The position numbers and the translations under genes are program-made. DNA of 64,000 nucleotides, from positions 318,501-382,500 of the forward strand of contig PLMU01000003.1 in the NCBI GenBank assembly GCA_003142595.1, in the 5' to 3' direction. Shown piece by piece: positions 52,046-60,176 of the stretch (the stretch's first letter is position 1; each line of letters opens with the position of its first letter). Source of the stretch: Phycisphaerales bacterium. Its GTDB lineage: Bacteria > Planctomycetota > Phycisphaerae > Sedimentisphaerales > UBA12454. Below the pieces are notes generated by a model that made no database searches, was not told the origin of the DNA, and saw only the letters and a list, made by a program, of their open reading frames with translations.

Positions 52046-53476
52046 ATGGCAAAATTAACCAAACTCGAAGACATCGTATCGCTTTGCAAAAGGCGAGGTT
52101 TTATATTTCAATCCAGCGAAATCTACGGCGGACTGGCAAGCTGCTACGATTACGGCCCTTTAGGTTCGGAATTGAAACGCAATGTTCGCAATGCCTGGTG
52201 GAAAAGTACCGTGCAGATGCGTGACGACATTGTCGGACTGGATTGCAGCATTTTTATGCACCCATTAGTCTGGAAAGCATCCGGCCACGCTGATAAATTT
52301 GCGGATATTGTAACCGTCTGCAAAAAATGCAATGTCCGCAGCAGAGTTGACCACTTAGCCAGTGCCGAAAATAAAACTGCTGACGGTCTTGCTGGTAAAG
52401 TTTGTCCTGCATGCGGCGCAGTTGGCCAGTTCACCGAGCCGATGCCGTTTAGGTTAATGTTCGAGACGCAAATGGGCGCTAATGTCGATGATTCAATGAC
52501 GATATTCCTTCGTCCTGAAACAGCACAGGGAATTTTTGTGAATTTCAGAAATGTGCTTGATACGACAAGAGTAAAAATTCCGTTCGGTATCGCTCAAATC
52601 GGGAAAAGTTTCCGAAATGAAGTTACAACAAAGGCGTTTATCTTCCGAACAAGAGAATTCGAACAGGCGGAAATCGAATTTTTCTGCGCACCGGGAACAG
52701 ATGAAAAGTGGTTCGAGCATTGGAAAGAAGCAAGATTCAAATGGTACACCGATTTAGGGATAAAGAAAGAAAACTTGAGACTTCGGCCGCACGAAAAAGA
52801 CGAGCTTGCTCATTATGCCAAGGCCTGCGTCGATGTCGAATATAAATTTCCGTTCGGCTCGGGCGACTGGCAGGAGCTTGAAGGTATTGCCAACAGAACC
52901 GATTTCGACCTTCGCCAGCACCAGCGAGGAATGAGAACTCTCAACGCCTGGTATGAAAAGAAAGGCGACCTGTCGAAAATCGACCTCAACAGCGAATCTG
53001 AAGATTATCAGAAAGGGCCGCTGAGTTACTTCGATGAGGAAGCAAAGCAGCGGTTTATTCCTTATGTAATTGAGCCAAGCGCCGGAATTGACAGAAGCTG
53101 TCTTGCGTTTTTAGTTGACGCTTACGATGAAGATGAAGTCAATGGCGAAAAACGCGGCCTGCTTCGTTTCCATCCTGCTATCGCGCCGGTAAAGGCTGCC
53201 GTTTTTCCGCTTGTAAAGAAAGACGGAATGCCTGAAATCGCCAGAAATATTTATGACGACATAAGAAAATATTTTAACTGCTTCTACGACGAAAAGTCCG
53301 CTGTCGGCAGACGTTACCGCAGGCAGGATGAAGCTGGGACTCCGTTCTGCATCACCATTGACGGCCAAACTAAAGAAGACCAGACAGTAACAGTGCGCGA
53401 GCGAGATAGTATGAAACAGGAAAGAATAAATATGTCGCAGGTAAAACAATATCTGCGCGAAAAACTTGATATATAA
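52046..53476 (+). CDS. glyQS: Glycyl-tRNA synthetase (dimeric type)
   Basis: 476 residues of class II GlyRS in the eukaryote-like alpha2 form: EDIVSLCKRRGFIFQSSEIYGG, YDYGPLG, motif 2 around GKSFRNEVTTKAFIFRTREFEQAE and motif 3 around SAGIDRSCLAFL. A zinc-binding insertion (CKKCN with CPACGA) sits between motifs 1 and 2. It charges tRNA-Gly. It leads a four-gene operon with PspC, YhcH and AsnRS. Confidence 0.97.
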   Translation: MAKLTKLEDIVSLCKRRGFIFQSSEIYGGLASCYDYGPLGSELKRNVRNAWWKSTVQMRDDIVGLDCSIFMHPLVWKASGHADKFADIVTVCKKCNVRSRVDHLASAENKTADGLAGKVCPACGAVGQFTEPMPFRLMFETQMGANVDDSMTIFLRPETAQGIFVNFRNVLDTTRVKIPFGIAQIGKSFRNEVTTKAFIFRTREFEQAEIEFFCAPGTDEKWFEHWKEARFKWYTDLGIKKENLRLRPHEKDELAHYAKACVDVEYKFPFGSGDWQELEGIANRTDFDLRQHQRGMRTLNAWYEKKGDLSKIDLNSESEDYQKGPLSYFDEEAKQRFIPYVIEPSAGIDRSCLAFLVDAYDEDEVNGEKRGLLRFHPAIAPVKAAVFPLVKKDGMPEIARNIYDDIRKYFNCFYDEKSAVGRRYRRQDEAGTPFCITIDGQTKEDQTVTVRERDSMKQERINMSQVKQYLREKLDI

Positions 53477-53490
53477 GCGAGGATGTGCAA

Positions 53491-53688
53491 ATGAAAAAAC
53501 TTTATTTATCTAAAAGCGATAAGAAAATATTTGGTGTTTGCGGCGGAATAAGTGAAATGACCGGAATTGACTCGACACTTATCAGGCTTGCATTAGTTTT
53601 TATTTGCCTTGTTACTGCGATATTGCCACTGCTGGCGACTTATATCATTGCGGGAATTATTGTGCCCGGCAAACCGGCGGGACAATAA
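53491..53688 (+). CDS. PspC-domain small membrane protein
   Basis: 65 residues. The PspC domain is shown by KLYLSKSDKKIFGVCGGISE and one long membrane helix in the second half (about 31-60). It belongs to the phage-shock/envelope-stress family, but standalone copies have varied roles. ATG 53491 has GAGG 9 bases upstream; GTG two codons earlier is an alternative. Confidence 0.9.
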   Translation: MKKLYLSKSDKKIFGVCGGISEMTGIDSTLIRLALVFICLVTAILPLLATYIIAGIIVPGKPAGQ

Positions 53689-53689
53689 A

Positions 53690-54142
53690 GTGATACTGGA
53701 TATAATTAAAAATTATAAGCATTATGAAAAAATGTCGCCGCTGATTGCCAGGGCGCTGCAAATTGCCGCTCAAACAGATTTTGAAAAATTGCAGGACGGC
53801 AAATACGAGGTTGATGGCGATAAATTGTTTTATATCGTTCAGCGGTATAAAACCAAACCGTCGGCAAATAAAATTGAGGCGCATAGAAAATATATAGATA
53901 TTCAATTTTTGGTCAATGGCAAAGAGCGAATCGGTTATGCTCCCGCAAATAGTCTCAAACAGGCCGTTGAATATGACCCCGAAAAGGAAGTGGAATTTTT
54001 CCAGGCTGAAAAGAATATGACATTTCTGAATATGACAAAAGGTTATTTTGCAATTTTCTGTCCCAGCGATGCACATATGCCGGGCTGTCAGATGAATGAG
54101 CCTGAAGATGTAATTAAGATTGTATTTAAAGTAAAGGTTTAA
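53690..54142 (+). CDS. YhcH/YjgK/YiaL-family protein
   Basis: 150 residues of the cupin-like DUF386 family. Key features are IEAHRKYIDIQFLVNGKERIGY near 62-83 (metal-binding His/Asp) and the late PGCQMNEPEDVIKIVFKV. Relatives are the beta subunit of evolved beta-galactosidase and sialic-acid anomerases. The start is GTG at 53690, 2 bases after the PspC gene; the alignment of DIIKNYKHYEKMSP to family N-termini supports it. Confidence 0.88.
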   Translation: MILDIIKNYKHYEKMSPLIARALQIAAQTDFEKLQDGKYEVDGDKLFYIVQRYKTKPSANKIEAHRKYIDIQFLVNGKERIGYAPANSLKQAVEYDPEKEVEFFQAEKNMTFLNMTKGYFAIFCPSDAHMPGCQMNEPEDVIKIVFKVKV

Positions 54143-54143
54143 A

Positions 54144-55652
54144 ATGCTTAATGACCTTACAAGAATATGCAGTCTGAAAGACAATGTTGGTAAAACTGTA
54201 ACAATCGGCGGCTGGGTTTATCATTCAAGGCCCGGCGGCAAGGTGATATTTCTTGTTGTCCGCGATGGAAGCGGACTGTGCCAGTGCATTATTGAAAAAA
54301 CCACTGTTCCGGAAGAATTATTCCGCCAGCTGTCGCATCTTGGTATGGAATCTTCCCTTACTCTGACCGGCGCAGTGCGAGCCGATGGCAGAAGCGTCGG
54401 CGGCTATGAAATTGCCGTTACTGACGCGAAAATTTTCTGTCCTACACAGGATTATCCGATTACGCCGAAGGCGCACGGCATAGATTTTCTGCTTAAGAAC
54501 CGTCATTTACATCTTCGTTCGCAAAGACAATGGGGCATCGGCAAAATACGTCATACCGTTGTCAACGCCATAAGGCAATTTTTCAACGATAACGGATTCA
54601 CTCTTGTTGATACGCCGATTCTGACAGGCATTGTCGGCGAAGAGGCGGGAAGTCTGTTTAATGTCGATTATTTTGAGATGCCTGCTTTTCTGACCCAGAC
54701 CGGACAATTACATCTTGAATGCGCAGCATTGAGTTTCGGCAAGGTTTATTGTTTCGGCCCGACATTCAGAGCCGAAAAAAGCAAAACCAGAAGACACTTG
54801 ACAGAATTCTGGATGGTTGAGCCGGAAGTGGCGTTTGTTACTTTGCCCGACCTTTTGGAAATAGCGGAAAATTTCGTTTCCTTTATTGTAAAACAAGTTC
54901 TTGAAAAAAATGAAGAGGAATTAAAAACATTAGGCGCCGATATCGAATCATTGAAGAAAATTACTCCGCCTTTTTATCGTTTGACTTATACGCAGGCCTC
55001 TGAAATCCTTACGAGCCAAAAAACTCAGGATTTTCTTGCAGCGCAACTGGACGAATTCAAAAAATTAAAACAGGAAATTGAAAATAAAATTGCCGCACTC
55101 GAAATTGAAACAAAAGGGCAGATAAAACAATGGCGGCAGGATAAAATCACGGCGGAATTAATCGACCTTCGCAGCGATTTAGCGGAAATAGAGACAAAAA
55201 TTGAAAATAATCCTAAGCACGCCAAATTAGCCTCCGAATTCAAATGGGGCGGGGACTTGGGCGGCAGCGACGAGACGATAATTTCTCTTATGTACGATAA
55301 ACCCGTCTTTGTAACGCACTACCCAAGAGATGCAAAAGCTTTTTATATGAAACAGGACCCTGAAAATCCGAAGGTCGTGCAAAATTTCGATATGCTCGCC
55401 CCGGCGGGCTTTGGCGAAATCATCGGCGGCTCAGTCAGGGAAGATATTTATGAAAAACTGCTCGCGCGGATAAACGAAGAAGGATATAAACTTGAAAATT
55501 ATCAATGGTATCTTGATTTGCGAAGATACGGTTCTGTTCCGCACGGCGGTTTTGGATTAGGCGTTGAAAGAACCATCGCCTGGCTCACCGGCGAAAAACA
55601 TATCCGCCAGTGCATTGCTTTTCCGCGAATGATGGATAAAATTTTGATTTAA
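54144..55652 (+). CDS. asnS: Asparaginyl-tRNA synthetase with coiled-coil insertion
   Basis: 502 residues. The OB anticodon-binding domain (15-105) and class II core are clear: motif 2 around FRAEKSKTRRHLTEFWMVE, motif 3 around GFGLGVERTIAWLTGE. Normal AsnRS has about 430-465 residues; here residues 288-360 insert a K/E/I-rich coiled coil between RLTYTQASEIL and FKWGGDLG. It charges tRNA-Asn directly. It begins one base after the YhcH stop and converges on the next gene with 3 bases between stops. Confidence 0.95.
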   Translation: MLNDLTRICSLKDNVGKTVTIGGWVYHSRPGGKVIFLVVRDGSGLCQCIIEKTTVPEELFRQLSHLGMESSLTLTGAVRADGRSVGGYEIAVTDAKIFCPTQDYPITPKAHGIDFLLKNRHLHLRSQRQWGIGKIRHTVVNAIRQFFNDNGFTLVDTPILTGIVGEEAGSLFNVDYFEMPAFLTQTGQLHLECAALSFGKVYCFGPTFRAEKSKTRRHLTEFWMVEPEVAFVTLPDLLEIAENFVSFIVKQVLEKNEEELKTLGADIESLKKITPPFYRLTYTQASEILTSQKTQDFLAAQLDEFKKLKQEIENKIAALEIETKGQIKQWRQDKITAELIDLRSDLAEIETKIENNPKHAKLASEFKWGGDLGGSDETIISLMYDKPVFVTHYPRDAKAFYMKQDPENPKVVQNFDMLAPAGFGEIIGGSVREDIYEKLLARINEEGYKLENYQWYLDLRRYGSVPHGGFGLGVERTIAWLTGEKHIRQCIAFPRMMDKILI

Positions 55653-55655
55653 AAA

Positions 55656-56660
55656 TTATTTGTGATATTTTTTATAAATTCCCCACAATAAAACAGCGAG
55701 CAAAACTACTGCGCTGATATGTTCGAGAGGAGTTGTGCCCATCTGATGAAAATGACCGTGAATTTCACTGCCTAAATTTTTAAACATCGCATCGAGAAGC
55801 AGACCGAAGGTCAACGCACAAACCGCGACGGTAAGTAAATAAATAATCGCTGTCCTGTTGCCCATTACTTTCCAGATTATAGCAATAGACGCGGCATTTG
55901 AAGCAGGGCCTGTCATTAAAAATACAAGCGCCGCACCGGGCGTCAGGCCTTTTGCGATTAGAGCCGCAGCGATAGGCACAGAAGCCGTTGCGCAGACATA
56001 AAGCGGTATGCCGACCAGCATCATAATAATCATTGCGCCGATTCCGGTGCCGATTTTATTCGCAAAAAAATCATCCGGCACAGCGACAGAAATAATCGCT
56101 GCAATTACCAAACCTATTAACATCGCGACGCCTATATCCCGCGGCAAAACTAAAAATGCATGTCTAAAACCTAATTTGAAAATATTTTTATTTGAATCCA
56201 ATTCTTCATCTTCTTCAACCGGCGGAGCTTCGGAAGGTTTGTTGTCGAATAAATCTACACCAACTCCGCCAACAACGCCGGTAATTAAAGCGATGAGAGG
56301 TCTGGCAATCATAAAAACCGGACCTAAAAGGCTGTATGTTACAAAAATACTGTCAACGCCCGTCTGAGGCGTGCTTAAAAGGAACGCCACGGTAGCGCCT
56401 TTGGTTGCGCCTCGTTTGCGCAGCGACATTGCTACAGGTATAACTCCACAACTGCACAAAGGTAGAGGCACGCCGAAAAGCGAAGACTTGATTATCGGCC
56501 AGATACCTTTTCCGCCAAGATGCTTTTGCACAAGACTTGTCGGAATCAAAACTTTCAGTGCTCCGGCGACCGCAAAACCGAACAGCAGATATGGGCTCAT
56601 CTGTCCTACCGTTGCCCAAAACTCCATCAGCATTGATTTCAAAAAATCAGTCATTACCAT
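55656..56660 (-). CDS. Permease (SO_0444-like/DUF318)
   Basis: 334 residues with about eight helices in two halves, each bearing a paired motif: PLPLCSCGVIPVA and GIPLYVCATASVPIAAAL. These mark the ArsP/SO_0444 permease family, variously linked to efflux of metals or organoarsenicals. The ligand here is unknown. Its ATG overlaps the upstream stop (TAATG), placing it last in the rrf2-hcp operon. Confidence 0.88.
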   Translation of the reverse strand: MVMTDFLKSMLMEFWATVGQMSPYLLFGFAVAGALKVLIPTSLVQKHLGGKGIWPIIKSSLFGVPLPLCSCGVIPVAMSLRKRGATKGATVAFLLSTPQTGVDSIFVTYSLLGPVFMIARPLIALITGVVGGVGVDLFDNKPSEAPPVEEDEELDSNKNIFKLGFRHAFLVLPRDIGVAMLIGLVIAAIISVAVPDDFFANKIGTGIGAMIIMMLVGIPLYVCATASVPIAAALIAKGLTPGAALVFLMTGPASNAASIAIIWKVMGNRTAIIYLLTVAVCALTFGLLLDAMFKNLGSEIHGHFHQMGTTPLEHISAVVLLAVLLWGIYKKYHK

Positions 56661-57376
56661 TATCCTTCGATAAATTCCCTGCTTTTAATCTGTCCGTCAA
56701 GGCTGATTGTTATATCTTCAAATTTTAATGGTTTTCCGCTGTTTGTGATTGCCTGCTGAACAATCTTCGTCAAGCCGAAGCAGCAGGGCACTTCCATATG
56801 CACCACCGTAACACTTTTAAGATTATTAATCTTAAACATTTCGCTGAGTTTGTCGACATATAATTCATTGTCATCCAGCTTGGGACAGGCAATTATGAGA
56901 CTGCGCCCCTTGAGCAGTTTGCTGTGAAAATCACCCATCGCGAACGGAACGCAATCGGCTGCCAGAAGCAAATCTGTATCCTTTAAAAATGGAGCGTTTG
57001 TCGAAACAAGTTTAAGCTGAATCGGCCAATGGCTCAATTGCGAACAGACATCGCCTTTTGTCAAATCTTTTTTAGCGAACTGTTTAGCCTGCATACTCGG
57101 ACAAACAAACCCCCCCGGCGGCGAAGGTTTCTTTTGGCTTTCAAGATGTTTTTTTGCCGCCTGCTCGTTAAAATCATCGCATTCTCTTTGCTCGACTGTT
57201 ATCGCATCCTGCGGGCAATGGCCCAGGCACGCGCCCAGCCCATCGCAGTATGTTTCGCTTATCAGTTTTGCTTTGCCATTGATAAGTTTTATCGCGCCTT
57301 CGGCGCAGGCGCTGACGCATTTGCCGCAGCCGTTGCATTTATCTTCATCGATTTTTACGATGTTTCTGACGGTCAT
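56660..57376 (-). CDS. Iron-sulfur protein with bi-cluster ferredoxin N-terminus
   Basis: 238 residues. A ferredoxin-like start has CNGCGKCVSAC and CDGLGACLGHCP, and a larger domain holds ACPKLDD, CCFGLTKIV and other cysteines that may bind a further cluster. This type is often found next to Hcp in anaerobes. It probably supplies electrons to Hcp. One base lies between the preceding gene's stop and its start, and it is linked by TAATG to the permease. Confidence 0.85.
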   Translation of the reverse strand: MTVRNIVKIDEDKCNGCGKCVSACAEGAIKLINGKAKLISETYCDGLGACLGHCPQDAITVEQRECDDFNEQAAKKHLESQKKPSPPGGFVCPSMQAKQFAKKDLTKGDVCSQLSHWPIQLKLVSTNAPFLKDTDLLLAADCVPFAMGDFHSKLLKGRSLIIACPKLDDNELYVDKLSEMFKINNLKSVTVVHMEVPCCFGLTKIVQQAITNSGKPLKFEDITISLDGQIKSREFIEG

Positions 57377-57377
57377 T

Positions 57378-57725
57378 TTACGCCCTTATCATAATCAAAA
57401 GCATTTTAAATTTCTCTTTTGCCTGCACAGCATGAGGCACATTAGCGGGCATAATCACAATTTCGCCGGCTTTTGCTTTTACCTTTTTGCCGCCGATAGT
57501 CAAAACTGCCGAACCTTCGACAATCTGAACAAATGCATCGTAAGGAGCCTGATGTTCACTCAAACCCTGACCTGTGTCGAAAGCGAAAAGCGTTACAGTC
57601 CCGACAGATTTATCGATTATCGTTTTGCTGACAACCGAATCGGGAGAATATTCAATCAGTTCCGCCAGATTAACTGTCTTTGCAACGCAAGCCTTCAGAA
57701 CAGTATTTTTCTTTGTCTTTTTCAT
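57378..57725 (-). CDS. Cupin-domain protein
   Basis: 115 residues, single cupin barrel: motif 1 near SEHQAPYDAFVQIVEGSA and motif 2 near MPANVPHAVQA, with His residues for a metal. It may be a small dioxygenase-like or ligand-sensing protein. It lies 12 bases after hcp in the same operon; such small cupins are common beside Hcp. Confidence 0.9.
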   Translation of the reverse strand: MKKTKKNTVLKACVAKTVNLAELIEYSPDSVVSKTIIDKSVGTVTLFAFDTGQGLSEHQAPYDAFVQIVEGSAVLTIGGKKVKAKAGEIVIMPANVPHAVQAKEKFKMLLIMIRA

Positions 57726-57737
57726 AATTATCCTTTT

Positions 57738-59021
57738 TTATCCGAGCATTTCAGCCATATCTTTTTGCGGGTCGCCAATCGGCTTTATGTTATATTTTTC
57801 CACAAGGAAATTAAGAACATTTGGACTTACAAACGCCGGCAGAGAAGGCCCGAGCCGGATATTTTTTACCCCCAGGTAAAGCAGCGTAAGAAGTATTGCA
57901 ACAGCCTTTTGCTCGTACCACGAAACCACAAAAGACAACGGTAAATCATTTACGCTGCATTTAAACGCCTCGGCGAGAGCTAATGCAATCTTTACCGCAG
58001 AGTAGCAGTCGTTGCACTGGCCTGTATCGAGGAGTCTTGGTATTCCATCAATTGTTCCAAAATCATTATAGTTAAACCTGTATTTTCCGCAGGCCGCAGT
58101 TAATATCACGCAGTCCTTTGGCACAAGTTCCGCGATTTGAGTGTAGTAATTTCTTCCCGGCTTTGCCCCATCGCAGCCGCCTATGAAGAAGAACCGTTTT
58201 ATTTTGCCTGCCTTTACCGCGGCGATAATTTTGTCGGCAAGTCCGAGCACGGCGGTATAGTGAAAACCTGTGCTTAACGTTCCTGCTTTATTTTCTTTTA
58301 GCGGAGCCGACTTCAAAGCTTTTTGAATTACCTTGCTGAAGTCGCGTCCTTTAATATGTTCAGCACCGGCTACGCCTGCTATGCCGCAGGTAAATATTCT
58401 GTCTTTGTAGCTGTCCTTTGGAATCATAACACAATTAGTCGTTACGAGAATTGCGCCGGGAAATTCGTCAAATTCTGTCCGCTGGTTCTGCCACGCCGTG
58501 CCGTAATGGCCGACGAGGTGTTTGAATTTTCTCAGCTCCGGATAGCCGTGTGCCGGCAGCATTTCGCCGTGAGTATAAATATTTATGCCCTTTCCCTCTG
58601 TTTGTTTCAAAAGTTCATGCAGGTCGAGCAAATCGTGACCGGTAACCACGATGCCCGGCCCGACTTTTGTTCCCGCAAAGACCTGTGCCGGTTTCGGCGC
58701 ACCGAATCTTTCAACGTGAGCGTTGTTAAGCATCTCCATTGTTTTTAAATTCATCTGACCTGCCTTGAGCACAAGGTCGATATATCTTTGTAAGTCAAAA
58801 TCAACATTCGTCAAAGTGGCAAAAAGAGCCTCGTGCATAAAGCCGTCAACTTCGGGGTCGCTTTTGCCGAGTTCTTTTGCGTGATATGCGTAAGCGGCTA
58901 TTCCTTTAAGACCGAAGACAAGCATATCCTGAAGACTTTGAATGTCCGGGTCTTTGCCGCAAACTCCGATTTTTGTACAGCCTTGTCCGCCGGCCGTCTG
59001 TTCACACTGATAGCAAAACAT
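57738..59021 (-). CDS. hcp: Hybrid-cluster protein (hydroxylamine/NO reductase)
   Basis: 427 residues, the short (class III) form. Cluster ligands C3, C6, C15 and C21 fit the CX2CX8CX5C-like start; hybrid-cluster residues are in GHDLLDLHELL, THGEMLPAHGYPE, TNCVMIPKDSY, TCGIAGVAG, GGCDG and TAACGKYRFN. It reduces NO or hydroxylamine and protects against nitrosative stress. ATG 59021 has AAAGGAAA upstream. It is 11 bases after the Rrf2 regulator. Confidence 0.95.
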   Translation of the reverse strand: MFCYQCEQTAGGQGCTKIGVCGKDPDIQSLQDMLVFGLKGIAAYAYHAKELGKSDPEVDGFMHEALFATLTNVDFDLQRYIDLVLKAGQMNLKTMEMLNNAHVERFGAPKPAQVFAGTKVGPGIVVTGHDLLDLHELLKQTEGKGINIYTHGEMLPAHGYPELRKFKHLVGHYGTAWQNQRTEFDEFPGAILVTTNCVMIPKDSYKDRIFTCGIAGVAGAEHIKGRDFSKVIQKALKSAPLKENKAGTLSTGFHYTAVLGLADKIIAAVKAGKIKRFFFIGGCDGAKPGRNYYTQIAELVPKDCVILTAACGKYRFNYNDFGTIDGIPRLLDTGQCNDCYSAVKIALALAEAFKCSVNDLPLSFVVSWYEQKAVAILLTLLYLGVKNIRLGPSLPAFVSPNVLNFLVEKYNIKPIGDPQKDMAEMLG

Positions 59022-59032
59022 AATTTTTCCTT

Positions 59033-59443
59033 TCAAGTATTTCTTTTCAGTAATTCGCTCAGCATTATATTTTTCATATAGTCTTCGATATATCTTTGCA
59101 GTTCAACAAGGTTTTTATTTATTCTGCACCCGCATCGTCTGGGACAGCTTTTGGTGTCCGGCACACAGCGGTTGAGGCAGATACTGCCTTGAACGGCTTC
59201 AATAACCTGATAGAGACTGATTTTTTCAGGCCTTTTAGCAAGCTCAAAACCGCCCGCAGCTCCCATACTGCTTTTGACCAGCTTCGCCGATGAAAGTTTC
59301 TGAAGGAGTTTACAAGCCAACTCGTAAGAAACATCCTGATTTTTGGCAAGCTGCCTTGCTGAAACAGGTGCTTTACCGTAATTTTCTACAAGCCCAACAA
59401 CGAGCCTTAATGCGTAATCGGTATTTCTTCTTATGACATCCAT
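59033..59443 (-). CDS. Rrf2-family Fe-S transcription regulator (NsrR/IscR-like)
   Basis: 136 residues. A winged HTH (1-75; VSYELACKLLQKL, GAAGGFELAK) is followed by a cysteine-rich loop with C89, C93, C100, C104 and C106, enough for a [4Fe-4S] or [2Fe-2S] cluster. Family members sense NO or Fe-S status. A perfect palindrome over its own -10 box suggests autoregulation of rrf2-hcp-cupin-FeS-permease. Confidence 0.93.
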   Translation of the reverse strand: MDVIRRNTDYALRLVVGLVENYGKAPVSARQLAKNQDVSYELACKLLQKLSSAKLVKSSMGAAGGFELAKRPEKISLYQVIEAVQGSICLNRCVPDTKSCPRRCGCRINKNLVELQRYIEDYMKNIMLSELLKRNT

Positions 59444-59444
59444 A

Positions 59445-59480
59445 TAGGACTATATTAGTCCTACTTAGAGGAAATGTCAA
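59445..59480 (-). promoter_or_regulatory. Promoter with Rrf2 operator
   Basis: TTGACA (59480-59475), 17-base spacer and TAATAT (59457-59452) on the minus strand. The 19-base perfect palindrome TAGGACTA-ATA-TAGTCCTA (59463-59445) covers the -10 box. Predicted start near 59445, 2 bases before the ATG, so the mRNA may be leaderless. Confidence 0.75.
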
Positions 59481-59503
59481 TATGTTTTTAATAATTTTTT
59501 TAA

Positions 59504-60166
59504 TTATTGGATATTTGCGGCTTTTTTGAACTCTTCAAGCCCCATTTTTTCGATTAAAGCCCCGATTCGCTGATGCGCCTTAGCACTTGCCTTATAATAA
59601 GTTATGATTTTTTCAATCATATCAAAAGCTTGTTCTTTGGTTAAATCTTTTGCGATTTCCTGAGCCAGTCTTGCTTTTCCGCCGCCGTTTCCGCCAATCA
59701 GCAGTCTCCAGCCGTTTTTTGCTCCGACAAGACCAATATCTTTGATGCAGGTTTCTGCGCACTGGTTCGGACAGCCGCTTACTCCGATTTTTAATTTACC
59801 CGGCGTTTCAAGGCCGTGATATTTTTTGTCAAGTTCAAGACCGATGCCGAGACTATCCTGCATTCCCCGTTTGCAAAACGTTGTGCCGGGACAGGCCTTG
59901 ACGCTTCTTACGCAAAGCCCGATTGCAAAACCGGGACTCATCTGCAAATCTTTCCAGACGCTGTCTATGTCTTTTTCATCAAGTCCGACGATTGCGATTC
60001 TTTCTGCGCTGGTCATTTTAAGAGCCGCGGCGTTATATTTTTCCGCGACATCGGCAATTTTCCGTAAAGTTTGCGGACTGACAACGCCACAGGGAATATG
60101 CGGAGCAACCGCGTAAGTTTTTTTATCTCTCTGAATGATGACACCTTTTTCGCCGTCGTTGAGCAT
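59504..60166 (-). CDS. Small siroheme nitrite/sulfite reductase-like protein
   Basis: 220 residues, a single nitrite/sulfite reductase unit. The N-terminal ferredoxin-like half-domain is followed by ACPGTTFCKRG and SGCPNQCAE, the paired cysteine motifs that hold the siroheme-[4Fe-4S] centre. It is similar to the small, low-spin or assimilatory sulfite reductases of anaerobes. Substrate is unknown. ATG 60166 has AAGGAAA upstream; the longer frame would overlap zwf. It is the last gene of the flavodiiron unit. Confidence 0.88.
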   Translation of the reverse strand: MLNDGEKGVIIQRDKKTYAVAPHIPCGVVSPQTLRKIADVAEKYNAAALKMTSAERIAIVGLDEKDIDSVWKDLQMSPGFAIGLCVRSVKACPGTTFCKRGMQDSLGIGLELDKKYHGLETPGKLKIGVSGCPNQCAETCIKDIGLVGAKNGWRLLIGGNGGGKARLAQEIAKDLTKEQAFDMIEKIITYYKASAKAHQRIGALIEKMGLEEFKKAANIQ

Positions 60167-60176
60167 TCTATTTTCC

